Assembly (NCBI GenBank): GCA_037381085.1 | Contig: JARRRD010000030.1 | Span: forward strand, 1 to 43,323 | DNA length: 43,323 bases | Direction of reading: 5' to 3' | Source of the DNA: JARRRD01 sp037381085 | GTDB taxonomy: Bacteria > Nitrospirota > Thermodesulfovibrionia > Thermodesulfovibrionales > UBA6898 | Part shown: in pieces, positions 42,622 through 43,323 of the stretch | Position numbering within the stretch: position 1 is the stretch's first letter | How the letters are laid out: every line of letters starts with the position of its first letter | Notes under the pieces: model-generated | Databases searched by the model: none | Told to the model about the DNA's origin: nothing | What the model saw: the letters and a program-made list of their open reading frames with translations, nothing else | Position numbers and translations under genes: made by a program

Positions 42622-43323
42622 ACTGTTCAGGAAGGCCGAGGTACTCAGAGGGAAGAACCAGTACGGCAAATCCCTGGCCTTCCTGAAGAAAGCCCTCAAG
42701 GGATATTCCGCCATGCAGGACCTGCAGGGGACCCTGGATTGCCGTTTCCTGATGGGTGATGTTTACCGGATGACCGGTGATTTCGACCGCGCTGTGCAGT
42801 CCTATGCCGAAGCCATGGCGACAGGTAAGACAATAAATGATCCGTGCGCGGTAGCCGACGCAAAGACGAATATAGGCCTCGCACTCAGGGGAAAGGGGGA
42901 TTGGAAGAATGCCCTGCCCCTTTTCAGGGACGCCCTGAAGTTCTACCGGAAGACCGGTGACAGACAGGCCGAGGCCTTCGCCCTGTGGGCGGCCGCAGGC
43001 AATCTGAGGATCAAGGGAGATATCCTGAAGGCCATTGAAGCGTTCAGGGAGTCTCTGGATATATTCCGGTCCCTGCGGCTGAGGTCCGAAAGCGGGTACA
43101 GCCTGTGCGGTCTCGGCGGAACGTCCCGCATCGCCGGCCTTTTCAGGGATTCCCTGCGGCATTATACGAATGCGAACAAGGTGTTTAGCGGTATCAATGA
43201 CCGTTTCGGTATGGCCTATTCATTCTGCGGTATCGGGAATGCCTTCCGTATGCTGGGCGATTACGGCAAAGCCCTGTCCAATTTCCGCCGGGCCTCGTTT
43301 CTCTACAAGAAGTTCGGCGACAG
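42599..43323 (+). CDS. TPR-repeat protein, partial (runs off the window)
   Basis: An open frame from ATG 42599 to the window end with no stop (241 codons so far). It begins MNYSETDKLFRKAEVLRG and contains successive tetratricopeptide-type helices: SLAFLKKALKGYSAMQD, LMGDVYRMTGDFDRAVQSYA, NIGLALRGKGDWKNALPLF and NAFRMLGDYGKALSNFRR, each about 40 residues apart. TPR arrays mediate protein contacts; no enzymatic domain seen so far. It overlaps rpe by 23 bases, so belongs to the rsmB unit. Confidence 0.85.
   Translation, partial: MNYSETDKLFRKAEVLRGKNQYGKSLAFLKKALKGYSAMQDLQGTLDCRFLMGDVYRMTGDFDRAVQSYAEAMATGKTINDPCAVADAKTNIGLALRGKGDWKNALPLFRDALKFYRKTGDRQAEAFALWAAAGNLRIKGDILKAIEAFRESLDIFRSLRLRSESGYSLCGLGGTSRIAGLFRDSLRHYTNANKVFSGINDRFGMAYSFCGIGNAFRMLGDYGKALSNFRRASFLYKKFGD

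Overview
The window is a gene-dense bacterial chromosome segment, GC-rich by eye, with short intergenic gaps and many 4-base start/stop overlaps. The gene set is a class II cobalamin-dependent ribonucleotide reductase, pyruvoyl-type arginine decarboxylase, GspA/GspB-type secretion accessory proteins, a DUF2844/DUF3443 pair, GH57-type branching enzyme and a very large PAS/GAF sensor kinase. This suggests a Gram-negative, probably anaerobic or microaerophilic environmental bacterium of the Nitrospirota or former Deltaproteobacteria type. That placement is inference from gene content; no rRNA or tRNA gene was found.

Layout. (1) 65-9835, plus strand: a degenerate receiver protein, then a coupled trio (DUF4912-glycosyltransferase fusion, GH57 branching enzyme, stand-alone LigD-type 3'-phosphoesterase), then a two-CW protein, a small membrane protein, a DUF72 protein, nicotinate phosphoribosyltransferase and PolX. 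(2) 10038-13040, minus strand: a 64-residue orphan and a polyamine operon (pyruvoyl arginine decarboxylase, deoxyhypusine-synthase-like protein, agmatinase). (3) 13631-18547: a B12-binding-type radical SAM protein, a TrmJ-like methyltransferase with a frameshift near its end, an acetate-transporter-family protein on the minus strand, and the DUF2844/DUF3443 pair. (4) 18605-24357, minus: gspB, exeA/gspA, nrdJ, an Smr protein and an alpha/beta hydrolase. (5) 24678-32702, minus: a chain of 4-base overlaps (glycogen synthase, 1397-residue sensor kinase, response regulator, RlmD/RumA-type methyltransferase), preceded by a galT gene broken by an internal deletion. (6) 32850-34305: an RNase Z-like metallo-hydrolase, then a 480-base gap rich in nested stems and ending in a T-run, the best candidate here for an undescribed non-coding RNA. 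(7) 34306-39624, minus: def, fmt, DUF116, lipA, alaC-like aminotransferase, hom. (8) 39961 to the end, plus: rsmB, a PASTA protein, rpe and a TPR protein that runs off the window.

How the genes work together. Alpha-glucan metabolism appears at two places (711-3972 and 30417-32702). The second places glycogen synthase in one overlapping transcription unit with a two-component system. The polyamine operon encodes arginine to agmatine to putrescine and, by inference, transfer of an aminobutyl group by the DHS-like enzyme. The def/fmt and rsmB/rpe blocks are housekeeping translation and carbon genes, separated by a repeat-bearing divergent gap. Two genes (trmJ, galT) carry lesions that could be real decay or assembly errors.
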